A stretch of DNA of 22,282 nt, taken from positions 1 to 22,282 of the forward strand of contig DHQB01000016.1 in assembly GCA_002410065.1 (NCBI GenBank), in the 5' to 3' direction. Numbering within the stretch: position 1 is the first letter of the stretch; every line of letters begins with the position of its first letter. This document shows positions 8,935 through 16,300 of the stretch, piece after piece. This stretch comes from Bacteroidales bacterium UBA5349. Lineage in GTDB: Bacteria; Bacteroidota; Bacteroidia; Bacteroidales; Tenuifilaceae. Under the pieces are notes generated by a model. The model searched no databases and was not told where the DNA came from. It saw only the letters and a list, made by a program, of their open reading frames with translations. Both the position numbers and the translations under genes were made by a program.

Positions 8935-10020
8935 TTATCCCTCAGTAAGTTTTAGTCTTTCTGCATTCTCAGCAATTTGAAGTTTTTCAATTATTTCGTC
9001 AATTTCACCATCAATTATTGCCGAAAGATTATAGAGGGTAAGATTAATCCTATGGTCAGTAACTCTTCCCTGTGAGTAGTTATAGGTCCTAATCTTGGCA
9101 GAGCGATCGCCGGTTGAGACCATAGTTTTCCTTTTCGATGATATTTCATCGAGATACTTTTGGTACTCAAGGTTGTATAATCTGGTTCTCAACTCAGCTA
9201 GTGCCTTATCAAAGTTTTTAAGTTGCGACTTCTGATCCTGACATTGTACAACGATGCCAGAAGGAATATGGGTTAGACGAATTGCCGAGTATGTTGTGTT
9301 TACGCTCTGTCCACCAGGTCCTGATGAGCAGTATGTATCCTTGCGGATATCTTCCATCTTTAAATCAACATCAAATTCTTCGGCTTCGGGCAGTACAGCA
9401 ACCGTTGCTGCAGAGGTATGTACTCTTCCTTGTGTTTCAGTTTGGGGTACGCGCTGCACCCTGTGAACCCCAGATTCGTACTTAAGTACACCATAAACTC
9501 GGTTTCCTTTTACATTTAAAACAATCTCTTTGTACCCACCAACGGTCCCCTCAGAGAAATGGGTTACTTCGTATTTCCATCCCCTAGAATCCATAAACTT
9601 AGTGTACATCCTATAAAGATCGCCTGCAAATATGCTAGCCTCATCACCCCCAGTTCCTGCTCTAATCTCAAGTACTGCATTTTTACTGTCTTGCGGATCG
9701 GCCGGAACGAGAAGTAACTTAATCTCATCCTCAAGGTTGTCTCTTTCCTCCTCGAGCGTATCAATTTCCATTCTAGCCATATCACGCATCTCCTCATCCT
9801 TTTCAGAGTTAAGCATTTCTTTGGATGATTTAATGTTGCTAAGGATGTTCTTATACTTATCGTATGCCTCAACCATAGGCTCTAAATCTCGATACTCCTT
9901 ATTGAGTTTAACGTAGCGTTTCATATCCGACATAACCTTAGGGTCGGTTATTTGCTGTCCAATTTCCTCAAATTTTCGCCTCAGGCCTTCAAGTTTATTT
10001 AGTATGCTGTTATCGTCCAT
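8935..10020 (-). CDS. prfA: Peptide chain release factor 1
   Basis: RF1 reads UAA and UAG stop codons in the ribosomal A site and triggers release of the finished protein. The 361-residue length is standard. The stop-codon-reading tripeptide is P192-Q-T194 (RVPQTETQGRVHTS), the P-x-T form that marks RF1 rather than RF2's SPF. The catalytic GGQ is G236-G-Q238 (SSGPGGQSVNTT); in this family Q238 is methylated by PrmC. There is no in-frame UGA autoregulatory site, which would be an RF2 feature. The gene is the first of a two-gene leftward unit with pyrF and is the last recognisably chromosomal gene before the mobile element. Confidence 0.97.
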   Translation of the reverse strand: MDDNSILNKLEGLRRKFEEIGQQITDPKVMSDMKRYVKLNKEYRDLEPMVEAYDKYKNILSNIKSSKEMLNSEKDEEMRDMARMEIDTLEEERDNLEDEIKLLLVPADPQDSKNAVLEIRAGTGGDEASIFAGDLYRMYTKFMDSRGWKYEVTHFSEGTVGGYKEIVLNVKGNRVYGVLKYESGVHRVQRVPQTETQGRVHTSAATVAVLPEAEEFDVDLKMEDIRKDTYCSSGPGGQSVNTTYSAIRLTHIPSGIVVQCQDQKSQLKNFDKALAELRTRLYNLEYQKYLDEISSKRKTMVSTGDRSAKIRTYNYSQGRVTDHRINLTLYNLSAIIDGEIDEIIEKLQIAENAERLKLTEG

Positions 10021-10040
10021 CGTAATTATTAAAATTGTTG

Positions 10041-10048
10041 CAAAGTTA
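10041..10048 (-). promoter_or_regulatory. Possible -7 element for prfA-pyrF
   Basis: On the minus strand the sequence TAACTTTG matches TAnnTTTG exactly, 21 bases before the prfA start codon. A good -33 TTG at the right spacing is not seen, so the call is moderate. Confidence 0.4.
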
Positions 10049-10094
10049 ACGCTTTTTCAAAATATAATTAGGGAATACCCTGTAGATTTTGCAT

Positions 10095-10123
10095 AAAAAA
10101 AGCCCACCTAGTATAGGTGGGCT
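10095..10123 (-). terminator. Intrinsic terminator for leftward transcription out of the element
   Basis: AGCCCACCTA and TAGGTGGGCT form a perfect 10-bp stem with a 3-base loop (10101-10123). On the minus strand it is followed at once by a run of seven T. It should stop transcripts from the leftward repressor-like gene before they enter prfA, insulating the host gene from the element. Confidence 0.85.
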
Positions 10124-10129
10124 CTGCTA

Positions 10130-10145
10130 CTGGTGGTGCCACCAG
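10130..10145. repeat. GC-rich palindrome at the element border
   Basis: CTGGTGG-TG-CCACCAG is a perfect 7-bp inverted repeat 6 bases beyond the terminator stem. It may be a second terminator hairpin or part of the element's attachment region. The text TGGCACCACCAG on the minus strand recalls a tRNA 3' end, but no tRNA can be folded here. Confidence 0.4.
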
Positions 10146-10229
10146 AATCCAAACCCCAATTTTTAAACATCATTAATTCAATTGAATACGTTCTCTTTGA
10201 TGGAGAATTGTGTAACTTTTTTGGCTACA

Positions 10230-10640
10230 TTAAGGCTCGGCCGCTAGGTTTTCATCAGCGGTTCCTTCCTTGTAGCCTAGGCTATCCTTTACAAGCCTGT
10301 TTACCTCTTTCCTTAAAAGTAGGTTTTCTCGCAGAAGCTTTTTGTTGTTCTCTTGGCTCTCAAAAAGCATTTTTTCCAACACTTCTTCGTTAAGAACCTT
10401 CTCTTCATCGGTGTTTTTACCTACATATTCCACCCCTCGTAGTAATGAATCTAGGTTAATATCTACGCACTTTGAGGATATTTTGGTTAAATTATTCTCA
10501 TTCCAATGACCTCTCTTTTTCCAACTATTCAAAGTTGTAGTGCTTATGCCTAGATATTTTGCCAAAAGGGTATCCGACTTAAAAGAATAATGCTCTCTTA
10601 ATGTGTTGATGGCCTGTGTGATAGAAATTAATTTACTCAA
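10230..10640 (-). CDS. CI-like HTH repressor with C-terminal coiled coil
   Basis: The first 65 or so residues resemble the phage CI-repressor helix-turn-helix family: LLAKYLGISTTTLNSWKKRG, then NNLTKISSKC and INLDSLLRG. The rest (about 78-118) is charged and leucine-rich (ENLLLRKEVNRLVKDSL) and should form a coiled coil for pairing. There is no S24 peptidase domain, so it would not be inactivated by RecA-driven self-cleavage; induction, if any, works another way. The start is a TTG at 10638-10640, since no ATG lies upstream in frame or within the first 50 codons. One copy of the CAAAATGCGTAT repeat overlaps this start codon. It faces the Cro-like gene across a repeat-filled control region and ends before a strong terminator. 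The call rests on family resemblance and layout. Confidence 0.75.
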   Translation of the reverse strand: MSKLISITQAINTLREHYSFKSDTLLAKYLGISTTTLNSWKKRGHWNENNLTKISSKCVDINLDSLLRGVEYVGKNTDEEKVLNEEVLEKMLFESQENNKKLLRENLLLRKEVNRLVKDSLGYKEGTADENLAAEP

Positions 10641-10689
10641 AATGCGTATTTTATTAAAGAATTATTTGGAAAATCCGCAAAATGCGTAT
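10638..10689. repeat. Two 12-bp direct repeats, likely operators, exactly 40 bp apart
   Basis: CAAAATGCGTAT occurs at 10638-10649 and again at 10678-10689. The 40-bp centre spacing places the copies close to the same DNA face. The first covers the repressor gene's TTG start and the second covers the start of the rightward -7 element, so a protein bound here would affect both genes. Confidence 0.6.
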
Positions 10690-10696
10690 AGTTTTG
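10665..10696 (+). promoter_or_regulatory. Rightward early promoter of the element
   Basis: A -33 TTTG (10665-10668) and a -7 TAGTTTTG (10689-10696) lie 20 bases apart, an excellent match to the Bacteroidota promoter pattern. Transcription would start near 10703 and run into the Cro-like gene and the operon. The second 12-bp repeat lies between the two boxes and touches the -7. Confidence 0.65.
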
Positions 10697-10697
10697 T

Positions 10698-10726
10698 TAG
10701 CACATTTATAGCACAAATATAGCACA
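10698..10726. repeat. Three TAGCACA boxes with 11-bp period (operator array)
   Basis: TAGCACA begins at 10698, 10709 and 10720. The units are TAGCACATTTA, TAGCACAAATA and TAGCACAATTT. A period of one helical turn puts all three on one face of the DNA, as for cooperative binding of a regulator. They cover the predicted rightward start point and the leftward -7 box. Confidence 0.65.
10714..10721 (-). promoter_or_regulatory. Possible leftward -7 element for the repressor gene
   Basis: On the minus strand TATATTTG matches TAnnTTTG and lies inside the TAGCACA array. The -33 box is weak, which would suit a promoter needing activation or giving low expression. It would leave a leader of about 65 bases before the TTG start. 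Confidence 0.35.
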
Positions 10727-10768
10727 ATTTAAAACACTTGTAAATACTTCATTAACAGTATTTTTTAA

Positions 10769-10966
10769 ATGACTAAGAGAGACCTAAAAAAGATTAAACA
10801 GTTTTTGCCCAAGAATGAGCAAAAAAAGATTGCAAAGGAGTTGGGCTTCTCCTATTCGTACGTGAATAAAGTACTGAATGGTAGGAGAAAAAACTTAAAA
10901 ATAATTGCTAAAGCAATCAAAATCTCAAAGACTTATGAAAACGAACTTACCGGCAGGGTTAGTTGA
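10769..10966 (+). CDS. Small Cro-like HTH DNA-binding protein
   Basis: The product has 65 residues, very rich in lysine. A helix-turn-helix is visible at about residues 17-40 (QKKIAKELGFSYSYVNKVLNGRRKN), the XRE/Cro arrangement with the recognition helix SYSYVNKVLNG. It is the first gene under the rightward promoter and is divergent from the CI-like gene, the usual place for a Cro-type protein that shuts off the repressor. Binding to the repeats in the control region is inferred. The next gene overlaps its 3' end by 32 bases. Confidence 0.7.
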   Translation: MTKRDLKKIKQFLPKNEQKKIAKELGFSYSYVNKVLNGRRKNLKIIAKAIKISKTYENELTGRVS

Positions 10967-11498
10967 TTCTAACATTGAAATTTTTTCTGACGATTCAGAA
11001 AAGATTTATGCATTACACAATGGGAAAAGATTCGATTTCTTCGATTTACCTGAAGAAATTATAGAAGTTTTCCGAAACGAAATGCTTTCAAATACTAACG
11101 CAGTAATTGCTTTAAACAAATCGGGATTAAAAACCATAAACGAAATGTTAAGCCAGTATGTATGGTGTAACTACGGTGGTTTTGATAACACACCCGATTT
11201 TGTTCCAGAATCCCAGGATCTTATTAAAGAGTTTTGGAACTGTGGTAAAAGAGATAATTGCCCTTTCCATCATAAGGTATGCGGCCAACTCATTGCACCC
11301 AATGGCGAATTTATTACTAAGCAAGAGGTGCGAATTATCCAGCTTATTGCCAAAGGGCTTTTCGATGCGGAATTAGCCGATGCCCTTAACATTTCTCCAA
11401 ACACCATTATCTCTCACAAGGCTAACATATTCAGAAAACTGCAGGTAAACTCAAAAACCGAATGTGCAGTTTTTGCCTACAAACACAATTTAGTATGA
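10935..11498 (+). CDS. LuxR-type HTH regulator with a cysteine-containing N-terminal part
   Basis: The product has 187 residues when started at ATG 10935 (MKTNLPAGLV); a longer frame from 10905 would overlap the previous gene more deeply. The C-terminal 60 residues are a LuxR/GerE helix-turn-helix (TKQEVRIIQLIAKGLFDAEL, then ALNISPNTIISHKANIFRKL). The middle holds four cysteines, C78, C103, C109 and C116 (WNCGKRDNCPFHHKVCG), spaced as a possible metal or Fe-S site. There is no receiver domain or known autoinducer domain. Its position, second in the rightward operon, suggests an early phage-type regulator. The N-terminal function is unknown. Confidence 0.75.
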   Translation: MKTNLPAGLVDSNIEIFSDDSEKIYALHNGKRFDFFDLPEEIIEVFRNEMLSNTNAVIALNKSGLKTINEMLSQYVWCNYGGFDNTPDFVPESQDLIKEFWNCGKRDNCPFHHKVCGQLIAPNGEFITKQEVRIIQLIAKGLFDAELADALNISPNTIISHKANIFRKLQVNSKTECAVFAYKHNLV

Positions 11499-11995
11499 TC
11501 ACTCCTAAAATCATATACCTCTGCGGTCCGATCACCGGAATGCCCAACGGCAATAAAAGCCTTTTTGAGAAGGCTGAAAACTGGTACATAAAACGAGGTC
11601 ACCAAATTGTAAACCCCCATAATGTAGCCTATTACCTGGGCGACGTTCCTGAACACGTAATTGTAAAAAGCGAGCTGGCCAGCATATCCACCATTGTCGA
11701 TGGTATTGCTCTGCTCCCCGGATGGAAGAATAGCCGATACGGCTTGGTGGAGGTATCGGTAGGCCTAGCCTGCGGACTAACCTTTTGGGTTGCGGGAACC
11801 GAAACCCAAACATCGCCAACCCTTAAACTATTTGCATATGGATCACAAGGAAGCAAAATGCTGGTTGCGTGGGATAGTACGCCAGCGCCAGCGATTGGTA
11901 GACAACAAGCTGGGAAAAAAACCCCCAGTAGACTGCGCCAAAATATGCGAAAGGCTGAACCGCTTGCTGAGCGCATACCCTTACAGCGGCGATAA
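11495..11995 (+). CDS. DUF4406 / nucleoside deoxyribosyltransferase-like protein
   Basis: The start ATG overlaps the previous stop as ATGA. The first 95 or so of 166 residues match the DUF4406 family, related to nucleoside 2-deoxyribosyltransferases: IIYLCGPITGMPNGN (binding loop), an Asp/His/Pro region (NPHNV) and ALLPGWKNSRYGLVEVSVG. Phages of Bacteroidota often carry such proteins, and handling of nucleotides or nucleotide sugars is a reasonable guess; activity is untested. The last 50 or so residues overlap another frame (11838-12176) and read poorly, with arginine- and proline-rich text. The true 3' part may have been altered by a frameshift, or the tail may be an extension. Confidence 0.7.
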   Translation: MITPKIIYLCGPITGMPNGNKSLFEKAENWYIKRGHQIVNPHNVAYYLGDVPEHVIVKSELASISTIVDGIALLPGWKNSRYGLVEVSVGLACGLTFWVAGTETQTSPTLKLFAYGSQGSKMLVAWDSTPAPAIGRQQAGKKTPSRLRQNMRKAEPLAERIPLQRR

Positions 11996-12176
11996 GATAT
12001 TCCACTTTATCGACCGCAACTACATCGACATCTTTTTTATTATTCCTGGTACCAATAATATTAATCACCAAAAGCTTCGCCAATGCATACAAATAAGCCG
12101 ACACCAGAGGAGGAACAACGAATGCTCGACGAGCACCGCTGCTCCATTGCCTACGCAGTTACAGCTGGTGTTGTAG
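11838..12176 (+). CDS. Hypothetical protein, 112 residues
   Basis: I do not recognise this protein. Started at ATG 11838 (MDHKEAKCWLRGIV) it is basic in the first half, with a short helical pattern and two cysteines (C8, C33), and then hydrophobic and aromatic (FHFIDRNYIDIFFII). Its first 158 bases overlap the tail of the DUF4406 frame, and in that stretch this frame reads more like a real protein. Its last 94 bases overlap a small membrane-protein frame. The final segment (STSTAAPLPTQ) looks random, so the true end may be earlier or a frameshift may be present. Confidence 0.45.
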   Translation: MDHKEAKCWLRGIVRQRQRLVDNKLGKKPPVDCAKICERLNRLLSAYPYSGDKIFHFIDRNYIDIFFIIPGTNNINHQKLRQCIQISRHQRRNNECSTSTAAPLPTQLQLVL

Positions 12177-12238
12177 TTACCCTAATGCTGGCCTTAGCCG
12201 CCACCATAGTGCTAATAAATTATCTATTTGCCTTATGA
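12083..12238 (+). CDS. Small single-pass membrane protein, 51 residues
   Basis: This is a short frame with charged N-terminal residues (HTNKPTPEEEQRMLDEHR) and one clear membrane helix from about residue 21 to 48 (AYAVTAGVVVTLMLALAA, then TIVLINYLF). Its stop overlaps the next gene's start as ATGA, the same tight coupling seen elsewhere in the operon, which supports it being real. A purine-rich GAGGAGG before an internal ATG (codon 14) offers an alternative start for a 38-residue form. Function is unknown; small phage membrane proteins can be holins or exclusion proteins, but nothing here decides between them. Confidence 0.55.
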   Translation: MHTNKPTPEEEQRMLDEHRCSIAYAVTAGVVVTLMLALAATIVLINYLFAL

Positions 12239-12528
12239 ACATTACACAGCTAACCAATAGCCAAATAACCCTGCTTGAGATATACCAGAACAACTACAAG
12301 CAGTTTAGGCTAAACACGGCCAAACCGCCCAAGCACTCGCGGGCACAAAAATCGCAGAAGCAAAAGGTTATGCAGTTTAACCACTGGCTGCACAACACGC
12401 TAAAGCCCAAGCAGCAAATGTTTTTGCTTGCCCACGGCATTATTGATGTGATGGCCGAGGTGAACCGATTTATCGATACCAACTACCCAACCACCAAAAA
12501 AATTAGCCATGAGCTGCAAGTGCTATAA
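12235..12528 (+). CDS. Hypothetical protein, 97 residues
   Basis: I do not recognise this gene. The product is predicted to be mostly helical, basic in its central part (KPPKHSRAQKSQKQKV), with no cysteine and no membrane segment. The start overlaps the preceding stop by four bases and the end overlaps the next gene by 20 bases, so it is translated as part of the operon. Codon use is GC-richer than in the host genes, like the following genes. Cytoplasmic location is likely. Confidence 0.6.
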   Translation: MNITQLTNSQITLLEIYQNNYKQFRLNTAKPPKHSRAQKSQKQKVMQFNHWLHNTLKPKQQMFLLAHGIIDVMAEVNRFIDTNYPTTKKISHELQVL

Positions 12529-12802
12529 ATCCGTAAGTAAGCCCCACACGTACATTAAAAGCGATGGCCGAGGCTACTGGAGCATTGTTGCGCTGGGCAA
12601 AAACTTTGCCGTAAGCCTTTTTGCTGGCCCCTTTACCAACCGTAACCACGAGGTGTATGTAGAGGTGCAGGAGGAGGAGGTTGACGATCTTTTCGACACC
12701 TTTTTAAGCCGCAAAACCGATATCGATATTGCTCACCAGCGCGCCAAGCCCAACAAGCGCATAACGGCGTGCCTGGAGCAAGCCAAAAGCAAATTTGTTT
12801 AG
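12509..12802 (+). CDS. Hypothetical protein, 97 residues
   Basis: I do not recognise this gene. The sequence suggests a small mixed alpha/beta domain: a beta-rich first half (GRGYWSIVALGKNFAVSLFA), a very acidic strand and turn (YVEVQEEEVDDLFD) and a basic C-terminal helix. C3 and C5 near the start could be chance. It overlaps its upstream neighbour by 20 bases and is followed directly by two GC-rich inverted repeats; the first of them includes the gene's stop codon region. Confidence 0.6.
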   Translation: MSCKCYKSVSKPHTYIKSDGRGYWSIVALGKNFAVSLFAGPFTNRNHEVYVEVQEEEVDDLFDTFLSRKTDIDIAHQRAKPNKRITACLEQAKSKFV

Positions 12803-12866
12803 CTGCGCGCCTTGGATACCGCGCAGCACCCCGGGCGGGGGTTTTCTTCCAGGTTCTCCCCCGCCC
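12802..12866. repeat. Two consecutive GC-rich inverted repeats
   Basis: GCTGCGCG (12802-12809) pairs with CGCGCAGC (12820-12827), and GGGCGGGGG (12833-12841) pairs with CCCCCGCCC (12858-12866). Both stems are perfect. The second lacks a T-run, so simple termination is doubtful. A transcription attenuator, a protein-binding site or a replication-related structure are all possible. Confidence 0.55.
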
Positions 12867-12886
12867 ACTTTAAATCACTCACTATT

Positions 12887-13207
12887 ATGCTAACTACAAC
12901 CGACCTAATAATCCCATTCGACTGGTACGAGCGCGAGCAGTTTATTGCCTCGCACAGGGGCCATTACCCCTATAGGATTATTGAGCTGGTTACCGGAAAA
13001 AAACTACGTATGACAGCCAAACGAATACCCCGAGCCAAAAAGGTGGATACCCGCCACAACGGCGCACCCGCAACCCGCAACGCCCAACCCGCCACGGGTA
13101 AACCCAACACAGTTGCCGTGCCCGTGGCGCACAATACCCTTATTATCACCACCCCCGATAGGGCGGAGCTAGTGAAGAGCAAATACAGGTACTTGAATGA
13201 ATTTTAA
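12887..13207 (+). CDS. Hypothetical protein, 106 residues
   Basis: I do not recognise this gene. ATG 12887 (MLTTTDLIIPFDWYEREQF) is preferred over an upstream frame start at 12812, which would run through the two GC-rich hairpins. The first 45 residues look folded (YRIIELVTGKKLRM); then comes a basic, Ala/Pro/Thr/Asn-rich linker (GAPATRNAQPATGKPNT) and a short C-terminal part rich in beta formers. The basic charge would suit nucleic-acid binding, but no motif shows it. It is the last full-size gene before the replication protein. Confidence 0.5.
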   Translation: MLTTTDLIIPFDWYEREQFIASHRGHYPYRIIELVTGKKLRMTAKRIPRAKKVDTRHNGAPATRNAQPATGKPNTVAVPVAHNTLIITTPDRAELVKSKYRYLNEF

Positions 13208-13218
13208 AAATTAGAACT

Positions 13219-13308
13219 ATGAAAATTAGCTACAGTACACATCCAAAGCCCGAAAACTATCGCTGGAAGGAACCAGCCAACCGACAACTGACAACCGATA
13301 ACCGATAA
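13219..13308 (+). CDS. Possible 29-residue peptide upstream of the replication gene
   Basis: An ATG (13219) opens a short frame, MKISYSTHPKPENYRWKEPA and onwards, which ends inside the heptamer repeats. It could be a leader peptide or chance. Its last ten codons are made of repeat sequence, which weakens the case for a selected protein. Confidence 0.25.
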   Translation: MKISYSTHPKPENYRWKEPANRQLTTDNR

Positions 13309-13329
13309 CTCACAACTCACAACCGTCAA
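13281..13329. repeat. Seven tandem 7-bp repeats upstream of the primase-helicase gene
   Basis: The units in strict register are CCGACAA, CTGACAA, CCGATAA, CCGATAA, CTCACAA, CTCACAA and CCGTCAA (consensus CYSAYAA, roughly). They end 12 bases before the replication gene's start. They may be iterons for a replication initiator or a slippage-prone tract that tunes translation of the next gene. Confidence 0.6.
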
Positions 13330-13341
13330 CTCTCTCCCCCT

Positions 13342-16300
13342 ATGTTCATAAAAGACGACATCAAAGAAACCATTCTCAGCCGCGCAAGCGGTAAGCTGCA
13401 AGATATTATTGCCGATTTTACCGAATTGAAAAAGGACGGCACCTCAGGGCTAAAGGGCAAGTGCCCTCGCTGCCACGACGAGAAAAGCCTAAAGATTAGC
13501 ACCGGTAAGCAGATATTTAAGTGCTTTAAGTGCGATTTTGGGGGTAACAGCGCCGTGAGCTATCTTATGGATGGCCACAACAAGAGCTACCCCGATGCGC
13601 TGAAGTACCTGGCCGATCACCTAAATATATTTATCGATGAGCCAGTGGCCGCACCCCGCGGAGCACAACCCGCCAAGCGCAACGGTAAAACCATGTCGTA
13701 TGCCCAGCGAGCGCTGGCCGAGGTGGGTTTAACCTTTGATGATGTTACCGCCAAAATACTAAAGGATAACGATACCCTTATTAATCATCCTACGTTCCTT
13801 CCCGGAACAATGGATCAGTATGGCCGCCGTGTGGATGGCGACGACCTTATTATTGAGTACTACGACCTGGAAGGGCGCGAGGTAACCTACGTTAAAAAGG
13901 GTAGCAACAAGAGCGAGCAGTTTTTCCGTATTCGCTGGCAAAACCCTACTCTACATAAAGATGCCAGCGGCAACCCTTACAAGTACCACTCGCCCAAGGG
14001 AGGAGGAACTCACCTGTATATTCCCCAGGCAATCCGCAGCGCCTATAAGGTTGGTAAAAAAATACAAACCCTGTTTATACAGGAGGGCGAGAAAAAAGCC
14101 GAAAAGTGCTGTAAGCACGGCATTATGAGCGTGGGCATTAGCGGCATACACTGCATTGCCAACAACAACGCCCTACCGGCAGCCTTTCAGCAGCTTATTC
14201 AGAAGTGCGAGGTGGAGAATATCGTTCTGCTTTTCGATAGCGACTGGGACGAGATATCGAGCAACATCCGCACCGGCGACCGGGTCGATCAGCGCCCCCG
14301 CACCTTTATGCAGGCTGCCATAAACTACAAGCACTATTTCCGTGGATTTTTTCCCCAGGGCATTACCTTCGAGATATACTTTGGGCACGTGCAGCCCGGT
14401 AACGAAAAAGGGATTGACGATTTGCTGGCTGGCAAACTTAAAGGCTCTGAGGATAGCCTAACCCAAGAGATTAATAGGCTAATGCACGAGAAAGAACCTG
14501 TGGGCGAACACATCCGCCTTTGGCGCGTAACCTCGTGGACCAGCGATTACAAGTTTGAGCAGCTTTGGAGCCTGCACAGCGCCCAGGAGTTTGCCGAGAA
14601 GTACAAATCAACCCTCCAGAATCTTCCCGAGTTCACCATTGGCAAGCATCGCTGGCGATTCCGCGAGGGCAAGTTCGAGAGTGCCCAGCCCGTTGAGAAC
14701 GATGAGCAGTACTGGCAAATTGAGGAGTGGGAGGACAGAAGCGGACGCGAACGAAAGCAGGAAACCTTCGACTACGCCAACTGCTTCAATTTTCTAAAAA
14801 ACCGAGGTTTTGGCCGCGTGGCCATGCGCACCGCCGAGTTCTGCTTTGCCAGGCTTAACAGTAAGGTAATTTACCCGCAGGAGCCTTGGCAAATCCGCGA
14901 CTTTGTAACCGATTTTACCAAGCAGGTTGCGCCAAAATCTATACTAAATATGATATTCCGTGGCGGTCCGCAATACCTTGGCCCCGACAAGCTCAGCAAC
15001 CTCGATTTTGTGCACCCCAGCTACTACCAGCCCGACAGGGATAGCCAGTATATCTACTTTAAAGAAACAGCGTGGAAAATCACTGCCGACCGCATTGACG
15101 AGATGAGCATAAACGATATCGACCATCAGGTATGGGCCGAGAATGTGATGCATTTCGATGCCAAGAAGGTTGGGCAGCCGCTTATTGAGGTGGAGAAAAT
15201 AACGCCCGAGTTCCTCAAAAAACTGCCCCAGGACAAGCAAATCCATTACGCCGATCATCAGGGCTCGTTCCTTTACGACGTGTCTAAATTGGGCGAAAAA
15301 TGCCACTTCCTGCAATTTCTAGTAAACACGTCAAACTTCACCTGGCGCAAACCCGAAAAGGAGATTACCGCCGAGGATTTGTTTGAAAATGCTCACCATC
15401 TGGTGGCCAAGCTCTGCGCCATTGGTTTTCTGCTGCATAACTATAAAAACAAGTCTATAACCAAGGCCGTGGTGGGTATGGATGGCAAGCAGAGCGAGGT
15501 GGGAGTGAGCAACGGACGTTCAGGTAAATCGCTGGTGGGCAATGCCATTAACGAGGTGGTGCACCAGTGCTACATCCCCGGTAAAACCAAAAATCTTACC
15601 GACGATGCCTTTATTTTTGATGGCGTTACCGAGAAGCACAAGAACGTGTTTATTGACGACGTGCGCACCAACTTCGATTTTGAATTCCTTTTCCCTGCCA
15701 TTACCGGCAATATGATGGTGAACAAGAAGGGCGATAAGCGATTCTCTATCCCCTACGAAAGTTCCCCCAAGTTTTACATCACCACCAACCACGCCCTTAA
15801 TGGCGAAGGGAGCAGCTTCCGCGATAGGCAATGGCTGGTAGCCTTCTCCGATTTTTACAACGATCAGCATAAGCCCATCGACGATTTTGGCGTGCCATTC
15901 TTCGATGAGTGGGACTACAACCAGCGAAACCTGTTCTACAACCTTATGGCCACCTGTGTTCAATTGTGGCTAAGGTTTGGCATAGTGGAATCGCCCGACG
16001 AGCGATTGGAGCAGCGCCGCCTACGCCAGCAAATTGGCGAAGACTTTATTACCTGGGCCGATGAGTACTTCTCCAACAACAACTGGCTTAACCACCCAAT
16101 ACCCCGTAAGGAGATGTACGACAATTTTATGGACAATTTCCCCACCCAGCGTAAGTACATTACCGCCAGTCGGTTTAAAAACAAGATACTCCACTACTGC
16201 GAGTTTAGGAACTACAAGTTTAATCCCCACAAGTTCGATCCAAGCACCGGGTTACCACTATTCCACGATAAGGATGGTAAGCCAGTGCTCGACGATAAAA

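Noticed and set aside
9254..9916. Several plus-strand frames opposite prfA, and similar shadows opposite the receptors, mutS and the primase-helicase
   Set aside because: They lie wholly antisense to strongly conserved genes and show serine/cysteine-rich shadow composition with no family match.
10130..10160. Possible tRNA 3' end on the minus strand (TGGTGGCACCA-like text)
   Set aside because: The text before it does not give a T arm with a proper stem, and no acceptor or anticodon arm can be found within 80 bases; it is better explained as a palindrome.
10905..10934. Earlier start for the LuxR-type gene
   Set aside because: It would add ten basic residues encoded inside the Cro-like gene's HTH region; ATG 10935 gives a shorter overlap and a normal N-terminus.
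12812..12886. Longer N-terminus for the 106-residue protein
   Set aside because: The upstream codons lie in the two GC-rich hairpins and read as low-complexity text; ATG 12887 is the more natural start.
13281..13336. CRISPR-like repeats
   Set aside because: The units are 7 bp with no spacers and no cas genes are present; they are tandem heptamers, not a CRISPR array.
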